A stretch of 32,732 nucleotides of DNA from an uncultured Ectothiorhodospiraceae bacterium (GTDB lineage: Bacteria > Pseudomonadota > Gammaproteobacteria > Nitrococcales > Nitrococcaceae), in the NCBI GenBank assembly GCA_913057145.1, contig CAJXNJ010000013.1, positions 1-32,732 of the forward strand, read 5' to 3'. Below, in pieces: positions 1 to 10,251 of the stretch. The number at the start of each line of letters is the position of its first letter. Positions within the stretch are counted from its first letter, which is position 1. The notes beneath the pieces are model-generated. The model did no database searches, was not told the origin of the DNA, and saw only the letters and a program-made list of their open reading frames with translations. The position numbers and the translations under genes are program-made.

Positions 1-1583
1 TTGAACTGACTGCCCGTGAGATTGGATGCGGTACTGTTACCCGAAGCATCAATCGTGAACCCACTGTCACCGGACGTCACCAATGACAGATCCACATTGA
101 TGCCTTCGGCGACGTTTAGCGAAACTGTACCGCCCGTATTCTGCGTCCGGAAATCTGCCGAGTAATGCGTGGTTACATCGGCATTAACAGTTGCCGAGGG
201 GCTGACCTGCAGAGAATCAGAACCACCTAGATCAGTAATTGTGTCCGTGCCGGCATGAACGATGAATGCATTGCTACCACCACCCCCAGTTAAATCATCA
301 TCTCCCAGCGATCCGATCAGGATGTCATGACCATTGCCGCCTATAAGGGTATCGTCACCGGGCCCACCTGTGAGAATGTTCACTGCCACCGGAACGATCC
401 CACCTGATACACCAGTGCCGACATTATCGTCAGCTGTTATCTGCACTGCCCCTGTGTTTATATCTGCCGCCTGATCACTGGACGGCCCGGACAGCCAAAG
501 CAGACTGGGATATCGCACCTCCCCTTCCTCAGTCGGTGCTGGTTGAGGAATTTCAGAGGGGTAATTAACGTCCCATAAGGACGCATCTATCCCACCCTCG
601 CTAACACCATCTACGTTAATAAATGCCCAGTCAGCAGTCGCACCGCTGAAATCGAGTCCATGATTAGATCCGTCACCGGAAACTGCTAAACCGTTCGCAT
701 CAATGGAATTGAAATTGTAAACCGCAACCGGACTTTTTAAATATGCGCCTGAAACTGTGACATTCGTAAATCGAATGTCCGCATCAGGTAATGTGGTTAC
801 ACCTGACCAATCTCCCGATGAAAATGTGCCGGTGGTGCCACCTCCCCCATCAATAGGCACGACAGCGCCAAAGATTTCGATGGCTTGTGTGACTTTCTGC
901 CCCGTGTCGGTATTGTTGAATTGGGTATTTTCAACAACGAGCGTTCCAGAAAAACCAAACAGCTTTATCTGTCCATCCTGATCGCTTCCATCATCGTTAG
1001 CGTCGAAGACAGCGTTATCTTCAAAAACCGCTCCAGATATTTCCAACGTGTCCACAACAGGCGCTGGAGTACCGGAGTAATGCCCATCAGAGAGATACAG
1101 GCCTCGCTCGAAACCCGATACTTCTACGTTTTTAATTTCAAGCCGGGAAATATCGGTTGATTGAGCAACTTTGATACCTTGGCTCACCGTTCCGCCGTTA
1201 TGTATGTCGACTCCGTCGATCACAACAGAATCGCTGCTGGAATCAACATCGATCAGAACCGCGGATGTGCCTGTGGTGGGCTGCAACGTTACAGCTTCAC
1301 CAGAAGCCGCCTTAAGCGTCAGCGCCTTATCAATCGTGATGTTTTCGTTATAGCTACCCGCTGAAATTTCAATAGTGTCTCCAACCGACGCCGCATTAAT
1401 CGCTGCCTGAATCGTCGCGTGATTTTCCCCGCTATCGCCCACAGTAATAGTCTTTGCCAAAACCACCCCAAAGGCTTCCCGTGCTGCCTCGGAGAAGGGC
1501 ACAGCCGCCCTCGGGGCTGATCCTGCGTCGAATGGAATCGAACGAAGTTGACTGAAAGCTGGGTTAGGCCCGCTAGGTAGCAT
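1..1583 (-). CDS. beta-helix/RTX calcium-binding secreted protein, 5' part
   Basis: The minus strand is open from an ATG at 1583 to the left edge, about 527 codons, with the 3' end missing. Residues about 45-110 read AKTITVGDSGENHATIQAA and then GDTIEISAGSYNENITIDK, the usual opening of a right-handed parallel beta-helix (NosD/pectate-lyase style). Near residues 403-440 there are RTX nonapeptides (GGPGDDTLIGGNGHD, then GSLGDDDLTGG) that bind calcium once outside the cell. There is no N-terminal signal peptide, which fits type I secretion through a C-terminal signal beyond the window; this is inference. A weak AGG lies 5 bases before the ATG. An in-frame GTG at 1643 would add 20 residues and the next upstream codon block is closed by TAG. 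The substrate or ligand is unknown; adhesin, nuclease-free matrix protein and polysaccharide-active enzyme are all possible. Confidence 0.8.
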   Translation of the reverse strand, partial: MLPSGPNPAFSQLRSIPFDAGSAPRAAVPFSEAAREAFGVVLAKTITVGDSGENHATIQAAINAASVGDTIEISAGSYNENITIDKALTLKAASGEAVTLQPTTGTSAVLIDVDSSSDSVVIDGVDIHNGGTVSQGIKVAQSTDISRLEIKNVEVSGFERGLYLSDGHYSGTPAPVVDTLEISGAVFEDNAVFDANDDGSDQDGQIKLFGFSGTLVVENTQFNNTDTGQKVTQAIEIFGAVVPIDGGGGTTGTFSSGDWSGVTTLPDADIRFTNVTVSGAYLKSPVAVYNFNSIDANGLAVSGDGSNHGLDFSGATADWAFINVDGVSEGGIDASLWDVNYPSEIPQPAPTEEGEVRYPSLLWLSGPSSDQAADINTGAVQITADDNVGTGVSGGIVPVAVNILTGGPGDDTLIGGNGHDILIGSLGDDDLTGGGGSNAFIVHAGTDTITDLGGSDSLQVSPSATVNADVTTHYSADFRTQNTGGTVSLNVAEGINVDLSLVTSGDSGFTIDASGNSTASNLTGSQF

Positions 1584-1939
1584 ATCGACCTGTGACGCTT
1601 TCGCTTCGAGCCCTTTTAATTTGTAGGGTTCGCGGTGTTTCACGGGGGTGCACAATCCCTACCTAAAACATGGTAGAGACATGGTATGGCCTGTATTTTC
1701 CTGTGTCGCCAACACACACTGATATTTACTGATCGTTTCTGTCAGATTCTTACATTCTGACGACGCCCCAAAGGTAACAGGGCAGAGATAAGGGAAAAAT
1801 GTTTCCCGGAGTAGGACTTGGCACCGGGCCGCCTAAACTTATCGAATCAACCTTTATCGCTTAGTTTACTGCTACAAATTGAACAGTCTTTGGCGGCACC
1901 AACGCCACCCTCGCCTTTCAGCGCTATAGCGGCTAGCCC
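1584..1939. other. gene-free stretch between the RTX gene and folM
   Basis: No convincing coding frame is present on either strand. It holds a 6-bp hairpin GTCAGA/TCTGAC around 1741-1761, a second small inverted repeat GGGAAA-AATG-TTTCCC at 1792-1807, and a stretch at 1800-1825 resembling the 3' end of the tRNA-Leu gene at 2678. The palindrome CGCTATAGCG near 1921-1930 follows the folM stop. A promoter for the RTX gene should lie here on the minus strand, but I see no clear -35/-10 pair. Base composition is more AT-rich than in the genes to the right. Confidence 0.5.
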
Positions 1940-2647
1940 CTAGACCAGGTGCCGGCCGCCATCCAGACCAATTGTGCGCCCGGTAATGTACGGGTTGTTC
2001 AGCAGGAACTCTATCGCCTCGACCGCCGCTGACTCGCCCGGTTCGATACCAAGGAGCGACTTCTTCAGCGTTTTCGCACGATAGGCCTCGTCATCATCCT
2101 TGTTGAACATGATTAATGATGGGGCAATGGCATTAACCTTCACCTTGGGCGCCAATAGTCGAGCAAAGGATAGCGTCAAGTTATCCAGCGCCGCTTTGCT
2201 TGCCGCATAAGCAATATGCTTCGCGCTTCCCTTCTCCACCACATAGTCGGTCATATGAACAATGTCCGCACCGGTCTCACTTCGCTCAAGCAGATCACGG
2301 CAGGCGAGATTGATGCAGTAAGGCGTCATGGTATGAATCTGCATCATTGCTGCCATTACCTCGGCAGGCGCCGTATCCGGGCTTTCCGGCAGCCAATCTG
2401 AGGCATTGTGGATAATGGCGCGTAGCGTGGAGGTTTCAGCTTTTAGCTGATCAATAAAGGTAGCAACACCCTCATTCGTGGAAAAATCCGCGTGGATACA
2501 ACGCGCGCCTGCTTTTTCCAGGGTGTCTACGGCGGGACGACGAGTCCGATACGTGACAATGACCGGCGTGCCTTTTTCCAGACAATGACTTGCAAAGGCC
2601 AGCCCAATTCTCTGCCCGGCACCCGTGATGAGGATTGGTGAGGTCAT
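1940..2647 (-). CDS. folM: dihydromonapterin reductase FolM
   Basis: This 235-residue short-chain dehydrogenase/reductase is the FolM type, which reduces dihydromonapterin to tetrahydromonapterin with NADPH and has weak dihydrofolate reductase activity. The N-terminal dinucleotide loop is LITGAGQRIG (6-15). RTRRP follows in the position of the FolM YRTxxP motif. HNASDW, TDYVVEKGS and the catalytic YAASK (Tyr and Lys) are all in the family positions, and the C-terminus GRTIGLDGGRHL is typical. Length agrees with the family, about 235-240. It starts 30 bases from the 3' end of tRNA-Leu and probably has its own promoter or is read from the tRNA transcript. A generic SDR is the alternative, but the motif set is specific. 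Confidence 0.93.
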   Translation of the reverse strand: MTSPILITGAGQRIGLAFASHCLEKGTPVIVTYRTRRPAVDTLEKAGARCIHADFSTNEGVATFIDQLKAETSTLRAIIHNASDWLPESPDTAPAEVMAAMMQIHTMTPYCINLACRDLLERSETGADIVHMTDYVVEKGSAKHIAYAASKAALDNLTLSFARLLAPKVKVNAIAPSLIMFNKDDDEAYRAKTLKKSLLGIEPGESAAVEAIEFLLNNPYITGRTIGLDGGRHLV

Positions 2648-2677
2648 TGACTGCTCCCAGCGTCACGATCTCAGGAA

Positions 2678-2763
2678 TGGTGCCCGGAGTGGGACTCGAA
2701 CCCACACGGCCTACGGCCTCGGGATTTTAAGTCCCGTGCGTCTACCAGTTCCGCCATCCGGGC
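2678..2763 (-). tRNA. leuZ: tRNA-Leu (anticodon TAA)
   Basis: An 86-base class II tRNA with encoded CCA. The acceptor GCCCGGA pairs with TCCGGGC. The anticodon loop CTTAAAA lies between CGGGA and TCCCG and gives anticodon TAA. A long variable arm (GAGGCCGTAGGCC) and the T-loop GGTTCGAGTCC are present. It is the last tRNA of a Gly-Cys-Leu cluster in the same order as glyW-cysT-leuZ of E. coli. Confidence 0.97.
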
Positions 2764-2770
2764 GAGGCAC

Positions 2771-2844
2771 TGGAGGCTAGGGCCGGAATCGAACCGGCGT
2801 ACACGGCTTTGCAGGCCGCTGCATCACCACTCTGCCACCTAGCC
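2771..2844 (-). tRNA. cysT: tRNA-Cys (anticodon GCA)
   Basis: A 74-base tRNA with encoded CCA. The acceptor GGCTAGG pairs with CCTAGCC. The anticodon loop CTGCAAA gives GCA, cysteine. It lies 7 bases upstream of tRNA-Leu. Its 5' end is only 5 bases from the T-run of an intrinsic-terminator-like hairpin, leaving no room for a separate promoter. Confidence 0.97.
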
Positions 2845-2849
2845 TGAAC

Positions 2850-2877
2850 AAAAAACCCCGATCGCGCACGATCGGGG
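2850..2877 (-). terminator. intrinsic-terminator-like hairpin between tRNA-Gly and tRNA-Cys
   Basis: On the minus strand a perfect 9-bp stem CCCCGATCG/CGATCGGGG with a 4-base loop is followed by six T residues. This is a textbook rho-independent terminator, yet it lies inside the tRNA cluster, after tRNA-Gly and before tRNA-Cys and tRNA-Leu. It may attenuate the downstream tRNAs or act as a processing structure. Confidence 0.75.
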
Positions 2878-2885
2878 TCGGATCT

Positions 2886-2961
<76 letters not shown>

Positions 2962-2971
2962 GACAGACCCG

Positions 2972-3544
2972 CTATTCTAGTGAGCGCCCGTTTTCTGTCA
3001 AGCCTTTGAGCGCCGCATTCAGATACAACACCATCGAATAAAGCGTCAGCGCCGCGGCGATATAAAGCAGCACCATGCCCGCCGCCCACATCGGAAACCC
3101 ACCCAGATCATGGCGGTAGAGCAGAAGCACAATCGCCACCATCTGCGCGGCCGTCTTCACTTTGCCGGCCCAGCCCACCGCCACACTCGACCGGAGCCCA
3201 AGCTCCGCCATCCATTCACGAAGTGCCGAGACGGCAATCTCCCGGCCGATGATGATCGCAGCCGGAATGGCAACGAGGGCCGACGGGGTCTCCACCACCA
3301 CAATAATGAGCGCTATCGCGACGATGAGCTTATCGGCCACCGGGTCGAGAAACGCGCCAAAGGGCGAGGTCTGATTCCAGCGCCGGGCGAGATATCCATC
3401 CAGCCAGTCGGTAAACCCGGCCACCGCAAACACCACAGCCGCCGCTGCATTGGCCCAGGGGGTGGGCAGCAGGAATAAAAGCCCCAGCACCGGAATGAGA
3501 ACAATCCGCGCCCAGGTGAGGATATTCGGCAGTGTTGGTTCCAT
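2972..3544 (-). CDS. pgsA: CDP-diacylglycerol-glycerol-3-phosphate 3-phosphatidyltransferase PgsA
   Basis: A 190-residue inner-membrane enzyme that joins CDP-diacylglycerol and glycerol-3-phosphate to make phosphatidylglycerophosphate, the committed step to phosphatidylglycerol and cardiolipin. The CDP-alcohol phosphotransferase signature is complete: D49-G50-x2-A53-R54-x8-G63-x3-D67-x3-D71. The opening LPNILTWARIVLIPVL is typical of PgsA, and there are about five hydrophobic segments. Length fits the family (about 180-190). It lies 29 bases after uvrC and directly before tRNA-Gly, so a uvrC-pgsA-tRNA transcript is likely. Confidence 0.96.
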   Translation of the reverse strand: MEPTLPNILTWARIVLIPVLGLLFLLPTPWANAAAAVVFAVAGFTDWLDGYLARRWNQTSPFGAFLDPVADKLIVAIALIIVVVETPSALVAIPAAIIIGREIAVSALREWMAELGLRSSVAVGWAGKVKTAAQMVAIVLLLYRHDLGGFPMWAAGMVLLYIAAALTLYSMVLYLNAALKGLTENGRSLE

Positions 3545-3573
3545 ATCGGCGAGCCTAACCCAATCCCCGACGT

Positions 3574-5394
3574 TCAGCTATTGAGATGCGCATGAATCTG
3601 CTCGGCAAGCACCGCGCTGATCCCCGGCACACGCGAGAGATCCTCGACCCCTGCCCGCTTGATGCCTTTCAGCCCCCCGAACTGCTTCATCAACGCAGCC
3701 CGGCGTTTCGGCCCAAGCCCGGGAATCTCTTCAAGGCTTGAGCGGGTTCGTGATTTACCGCGCTGACTGCGATGCCCGGTAATGGCAAATCGATGCGCCT
3801 CATCCCGGGCCTGTTGCAGCAGATGCAGGGCGGGTGACTCCGGCGCAAGGCGTGTTGTGCCAGTACGACCGGCAATGGTGAGCACCTCTTCACCCGGCCG
3901 CCGGCGCGGGCCCTTGGAGATACCGACAGCCAGCACATCCTCGATCTGCAGGGACTCAAGCACGTCTTCGGCCTGTCTCAGCTGCCCGGCACCGCCATCA
4001 ATCAAAAGCACATCCGGTGGTGTGCCCTCACCTTCTTTAACGCGCCGGTAACGCCGCTCAAGCGCCTGTCGCATGGCGGCATAGTCATCCCCGGCCGTGA
4101 CGCCTTCGATATTAAAACGTCGGTAATCATCCTTAATCGGCCCTTCCCGGCCCACCACCACACAGGAGGCCACCGTCGCCTCGCCCTGGGTGTGACTGAT
4201 ATCAAAGCACTCAATACGCTCAGGCATTTGATCAAGGGCCAGCGCCTGCTGCAGATCCTCGAAGCGCCGCTCCATGATCGCCTCGCTATCCATCCGCGCA
4301 CTCAAGGCATGCTCGGCATTGCGCTGGGCCATCTCCATCCAGCGCCGCCGCTCACCCCGCAGTCTGGCGCTGATATGAACCCGGTGCCCGGCATCATGCC
4401 CGAGCGCTTCTTCCAGCAGGTCACTGTCGGGGAGTTCATGACTGACGAGAAGCTCCGCGGGGGTTTCCTGGCCGAGATAATGATGCGCAATGAAAGCCGG
4501 CAGAATCTCCTCGGCCGGGGTATCGGCCGGTGCCCGCGGGAAAAAGGTCTGGTTACCCAGATTCTGGCCATCGCGGATGACAAACACCTGCACACAGGCG
4601 AGGTTCTCGCGCAGTGCACAGGCAATGACATCCACATCACCGCGGGCCCCGGCCACGTACTGCCGCTCCTGGATGCGGCGAAGATTGGCGATGCGATCGC
4701 GAAGCCTCGCGGCGAGCTCAAAATCAAGCGCCTCGGCCGCAGCCTCCATCCGCCCGACAAGCTCATCGATCACTTCATTGCTCTGCCCGGCGAGGAACAT
4801 CTCCACATGACGGACGTCTTTGGCGTAATCGGCCTTATCAATCAACCCGACACAGGGCGCGGTACAGCGGCCGATCTGATGCTGCAGGCAGGGACGGGAG
4901 CGATGGCGGTAGAAACTATCCCGGCACTGTCGAACGGGGAAGACTTTCTGCAGATGATTGAGCGTGGCGCGCACCGCACCGGCCGACGGGAATGGGCCAA
5001 AATAGCGGCCCTCCCCGCTGCGCTGGCCGCGGTGGAAGGAAAGCCGCGGGAAATCCTGCTGGGTTGAGAGATAAATATACGGATAGCTCTTGTCATCGCG
5101 CAGCAGCACGTTGTAGCGCGGCCGGTGTTCCTTGATGAGGTTGTTCTCAAGGATGAGGGCTTCGGCCTCGGTGTGGGTAACCGTGACCTGGAGATCCGCC
5201 ACCTGCCCGACAAGCGCCTGGGTCTTGGCGTTATGCGCGCCTTTTTGAAAATAACTACTCACCCGGCGTTTCAGGTTCCGGGCCTTACCGACGTAGATCA
5301 CCGTCCCGCGGTCATCAAACATCCGATAAACCCCCGGCCCGCCTGGCAGGGTCTTCAGGATCGGCGCCGGATTGAAGGATTTCGCCTCAGACAT
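3574..5394 (-). CDS. uvrC: excinuclease ABC subunit C UvrC
   Basis: A 606-residue dual-incision nuclease of nucleotide excision repair that acts after UvrA and UvrB load at a lesion. The N-terminal GIY-YIG domain is seen at GVYRM (21-25) and IYVGKARN (33-40) and makes the 3' cut. Cysteines C157, C169, C177 and C181 form the iron-sulfur cluster known in UvrC. A UvrB-binding helix pair follows around 200-235 (EALDFELAARLRDRI). The RNase H-like domain, marked by ECFDISHTQGE and LLIDGGAGQL, makes the 5' cut. Two helix-hairpin-helix motifs (IPGLGPKRRAAL, VPGISAVLAEQI) close the protein. Full length. Upstream of the ATG there is no strong Shine-Dalgarno sequence. Confidence 0.97.
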   Translation of the reverse strand: MSEAKSFNPAPILKTLPGGPGVYRMFDDRGTVIYVGKARNLKRRVSSYFQKGAHNAKTQALVGQVADLQVTVTHTEAEALILENNLIKEHRPRYNVLLRDDKSYPYIYLSTQQDFPRLSFHRGQRSGEGRYFGPFPSAGAVRATLNHLQKVFPVRQCRDSFYRHRSRPCLQHQIGRCTAPCVGLIDKADYAKDVRHVEMFLAGQSNEVIDELVGRMEAAAEALDFELAARLRDRIANLRRIQERQYVAGARGDVDVIACALRENLACVQVFVIRDGQNLGNQTFFPRAPADTPAEEILPAFIAHHYLGQETPAELLVSHELPDSDLLEEALGHDAGHRVHISARLRGERRRWMEMAQRNAEHALSARMDSEAIMERRFEDLQQALALDQMPERIECFDISHTQGEATVASCVVVGREGPIKDDYRRFNIEGVTAGDDYAAMRQALERRYRRVKEGEGTPPDVLLIDGGAGQLRQAEDVLESLQIEDVLAVGISKGPRRRPGEEVLTIAGRTGTTRLAPESPALHLLQQARDEAHRFAITGHRSQRGKSRTRSSLEEIPGLGPKRRAALMKQFGGLKGIKRAGVEDLSRVPGISAVLAEQIHAHLNS

Positions 5395-5457
5395 GGCGCT
5401 ATTTTAGCGTGTATGAAGGCTCTGCCGAGTAACCCCCAACCGGAATTCATTAAGGCC

Positions 5458-5503
5458 CCGATGGCTGCAGCCAGAGCTTCGCTCGCTATGACCGCGCCAT
5501 CGG
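5458..5503. repeat. inverted repeat between fumC and uvrC
   Basis: The 121-base gap between the fumC stop and the uvrC start contains CCGATGGC at 5458-5465 and its exact complement GCCATCGG at 5496-5503, 30 bases apart. The inner self-complementary GGCTGCAGCC is at 5463-5472. It could form a long imperfect hairpin at the fumC 3' end, but no T-run follows, so it is not a clear intrinsic terminator. The uvrC promoter may also lie here. Confidence 0.4.
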
Positions 5504-5515
5504 TTAGACCGAGCT

Positions 5516-6913
5516 TCAGTCGGCGCCCGGAATGCCGCCCTGCGTAAGAGCTTTGGGATCGAGCAGACGCTCGAGCTCCTCGTCACTCAGATCGGTCATC
5601 TCCCGGGCGAGCTCCATTAACGGCCGGCCCTCGGCATAGGCGCGTTTGGCGATCTTCGCCCCCAACTCATAACCAATAACCGTATTGAGTGCGGTCACCA
5701 GAATTGGATTGCGGCCGAGGGCCTCCTCCAGCCGCGCCTGATTGACGCTGAAACCGGAAATGGCCCGATCCGCGAGCGCCCGCGAGGCATTGGCGAGCAG
5801 ACTGATGCTCTGCAGCAGATTGTGCGCGACAAGCGGCAGCATGACATTGAGCTGGAAATTACCCGACTGACCGGCAACGGTGATGGTGGTGTCGTTGCCA
5901 ATGACCTGAGCCGCGACCTGTGCGGCCGCCTCCGGGATGACGGGATTGACCTTACCGGGCATGATGCTCGAGCCAGGCTGCAGGGCCGGCAGGGCGATTT
6001 CACCCAGCCCCGCGAGCGGCCCTGAGTTCATCCAGCGCAGGTCATTACTCATCTTCATGATGCTGACGGCCACCACCTTGAGCTGGCCGGAGAGCTCAAC
6101 GGCGGCATCCTGACTGCTCAGGCTCTCAAACCGATTGGGACTTTCGTAAAAGCCAATCCCGGTACGCCGGGCCAGAACCTCGGCCACCTTGCCGCCAAAA
6201 GCCGGACGGGCGTTAATGCCGGTACCAACCGCGGTGCCGCCCTGGGCCAATGCATGCACGCGCTCCAGGGCATCACGCACCCGCGCCTCACCCATGCGAA
6301 TCTGATGCGCCCAGCCACCGACTTCCTGGCCAAGCGTAATCGGCATGGCATCCATTAAATGCGTACGACCAGTGGTGGTGATATCCCGCAGCTCTGTTGC
6401 CCGCGCTTCCAAAGTGCTTGCCAGATAATCAAGCGCGGGGAGCAGTTCCTCGGCGCAGGCAACGGCCGCTGAGACATGAATGGCGGTGGGAATGACGTCA
6501 TTGCTGCTCTGCGCCATATTGACGTGATCATTGGGATGGACCGTATCCCCCAAAGAGCGGCTTGCCAGATTGGCGATCACCTCATTGGCGTTCATGTTGC
6601 TGCTGGTCCCGGAGCCGGTCTGGAAGACATCCACCGGGAAATGCGCATCATGGGCACCACTGGCCACCGCCTCGGCCGCTTCGATGATGGCCCCGGCAAT
6701 CTTCGCATCAAGATCACCGAGATCGCGATTGGCCTCGGCCGTGGCTGCCTTGATCAGCCCCAGGGCCTCGATAAAACGTCGCGGCATGGTGAGATCGCTA
6801 ATGCCGAAGTTATCCACGGCGCGCTGCGTCTGCGCGGCATAGAGCGCATCAGCAGGTACCTGCAGCTCACCCATGCTGTCTTTTTCGGTCCGAAATCCCT
6901 GGGTACTCATCAT
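5516..6913 (-). CDS. fumC: class II fumarate hydratase FumC
   Basis: A 465-residue iron-free, tetrameric TCA-cycle enzyme that interconverts fumarate and malate. The superfamily signature GSSIMPGKVNP lies at 314-324. The substrate-site segments SGTSSNMNANEV (101-112) and TGRTHLMDAMP (181-191, His185) are intact. Length is normal for FumC (about 460). Two ATGs stand in tandem; GGAGA lies just upstream of the first, and a start at the second gives the family's usual MSTQGFRTEKDSMG. It is divergent from purB with only 56 bases between the starts. Argininosuccinate or aspartate lyases share the fold, but the IMPGKVNP form and N-terminus are those of FumC. Confidence 0.95.
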   Translation of the reverse strand: MMSTQGFRTEKDSMGELQVPADALYAAQTQRAVDNFGISDLTMPRRFIEALGLIKAATAEANRDLGDLDAKIAGAIIEAAEAVASGAHDAHFPVDVFQTGSGTSSNMNANEVIANLASRSLGDTVHPNDHVNMAQSSNDVIPTAIHVSAAVACAEELLPALDYLASTLEARATELRDITTTGRTHLMDAMPITLGQEVGGWAHQIRMGEARVRDALERVHALAQGGTAVGTGINARPAFGGKVAEVLARRTGIGFYESPNRFESLSSQDAAVELSGQLKVVAVSIMKMSNDLRWMNSGPLAGLGEIALPALQPGSSIMPGKVNPVIPEAAAQVAAQVIGNDTTITVAGQSGNFQLNVMLPLVAHNLLQSISLLANASRALADRAISGFSVNQARLEEALGRNPILVTALNTVIGYELGAKIAKRAYAEGRPLMELAREMTDLSDEELERLLDPKALTQGGIPGAD

Positions 6914-6933
6914 CGTCTCTCCGTTTCCAGTAA

Positions 6934-8917
<1,984 letters not shown>

Positions 8918-8919
8918 GC

Positions 8920-10251
8920 TCAGTCCTTGACAAATAACGCCATGGCCTCGGCATGGCCTGTATGCGGGAACATATCCATCACACCCGCCTTCTCAAGCCG
9001 ATAACCATGCTCATGGACGAGTTGTCCGGCATCCCGCGCCAGCGTTGCCGGGCCGCAGGAGACGTAGACGATCCGCTCCGGGCCGAGTGCTGCAATCCCG
9101 GGCAGCACTTCAAGCGCACCGGATCGTGGCGGGTCGAGCAGCACCCGATCCACCGGCCCGCCCAGCCAATCCGCCGTCGGTGTCATCTGCGTGAGATCGG
9201 CAGCGGCAAAGCGGGCATTGTCGATACCATTGGCCGCTGCATTCTCACGACCACGCTCAACGAGCGATTCGGCCCCTTCCACCCCGATGACCTCAGCGGC
9301 ATGACGGGCTGCCGGCAGCGTGAAGTTACCCAACCCGCAGAAAAGATCCAGAACCCGATCGCCCTCAGAGATATTCAGTAAATCAATGGCTTGCGAGACC
9401 ATTTTACGGTTAATGCTCGCATTGATCTGCGTGAAATCCGTTGGCGCGAAAGCGAGCTTCAGATCAAACGCGGGCAGCGCATAGTGCAATCTCATCTGCG
9501 CGTGGCCGAGCGGCGCGACGGTCTGTTCATTACCCGGCTGTTCAAAGGCAAGCAGCCGATGCGTTGCGGCGAAATCAATCAGCGCATTGCGATCGGCAGG
9601 GCTTAAGGCGCGCAGATTCCGGAAAACGAGGCCCACATCCTCATCACCCGCCGCCACCTCAATCTGGGCAATTCGATCCGGGATGCTGAGATCACGGATG
9701 AGTGCGGCAAGCGCCGGTAGCAGCCGCGATACACGCTCATCGAGGACATGACAGCTGTCGATATCAGCGATGAAAGGACTGAACCGCTCCCGAAAGCCAA
9801 CCAGCACCCGGTCACCCTTGCGCGGGACGTATTTAACGCCAAGCCGGGCGCGTCGGCGATAGCCTTCAGTCGGCCCGGTCAGCGGTGCCAGCCATTCAGC
9901 CGGTTCGACCTTGCCCACGTGCGAGAGCAGATCCGCGAGCGTCTCGGCCTTGTGACGCACCTGAGCCTCGGTATCCATATGCTGCAGGCTGCAGCCGCCG
10001 CAGATCCCGTAATGCGGGCAAGGTGGTGTCACCCGATCGGCAGAAGGGTTTTCAATCGCTATGGCCTGGCCGTCTTCCTGTTGCCGACGCTGACGCTTGA
10101 TTTGAGCGGTGACGCGCTCCCCAGGCAGCGCGCCCTGGATGAAGGCGGTGCGCTTATCATGCTGGGCGATACCGCGTCCTTCGTGGCTGAGACGCTCAAT
10201 ATCAAGCTCAACCGGCTCAGCGGGCAGCCGGCGACGACGCCTCCCGCCCAT
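8920..10251 (-). CDS. rlmD: 23S rRNA (uracil-1939-C5)-methyltransferase RlmD
   Basis: A 443-residue SAM-dependent enzyme that makes m5U1939 in 23S rRNA. The N-terminal TRAM domain (about 12-68) is followed by the iron-sulfur motif C78-x5-C84-x2-C87 (PHYGICGGCSLQH), with a further cysteine in DSCHVLDERV. The C-terminal Rossmann domain has VLDLFCGLGNFTLP, LLDPPRSG and the nucleophile C399 in YVSCGPATLARD. Length fits RlmD (433 in E. coli). Its ATG overlaps the upstream exonuclease stop as TAATG, indicating coupled translation. The cluster-bearing N-terminus argues for RlmD rather than TrmA. Confidence 0.95.
   Translation of the reverse strand: MGGRRRRRLPAEPVELDIERLSHEGRGIAQHDKRTAFIQGALPGERVTAQIKRQRRQQEDGQAIAIENPSADRVTPPCPHYGICGGCSLQHMDTEAQVRHKAETLADLLSHVGKVEPAEWLAPLTGPTEGYRRRARLGVKYVPRKGDRVLVGFRERFSPFIADIDSCHVLDERVSRLLPALAALIRDLSIPDRIAQIEVAAGDEDVGLVFRNLRALSPADRNALIDFAATHRLLAFEQPGNEQTVAPLGHAQMRLHYALPAFDLKLAFAPTDFTQINASINRKMVSQAIDLLNISEGDRVLDLFCGLGNFTLPAARHAAEVIGVEGAESLVERGRENAAANGIDNARFAAADLTQMTPTADWLGGPVDRVLLDPPRSGALEVLPGIAALGPERIVYVSCGPATLARDAGQLVHEHGYRLEKAGVMDMFPHTGHAEAMALFVKD

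Noticed and set aside
757-1364. Several short plus-strand frames in the RTX region
   Set aside because: The minus-strand frame is continuous, with beta-helix and RTX motifs; the plus frames are shadows.
4192-5067. A 291-codon plus-strand frame
   Set aside because: Entirely antisense to uvrC, with low-complexity Arg/Gly/His composition and no family motifs.
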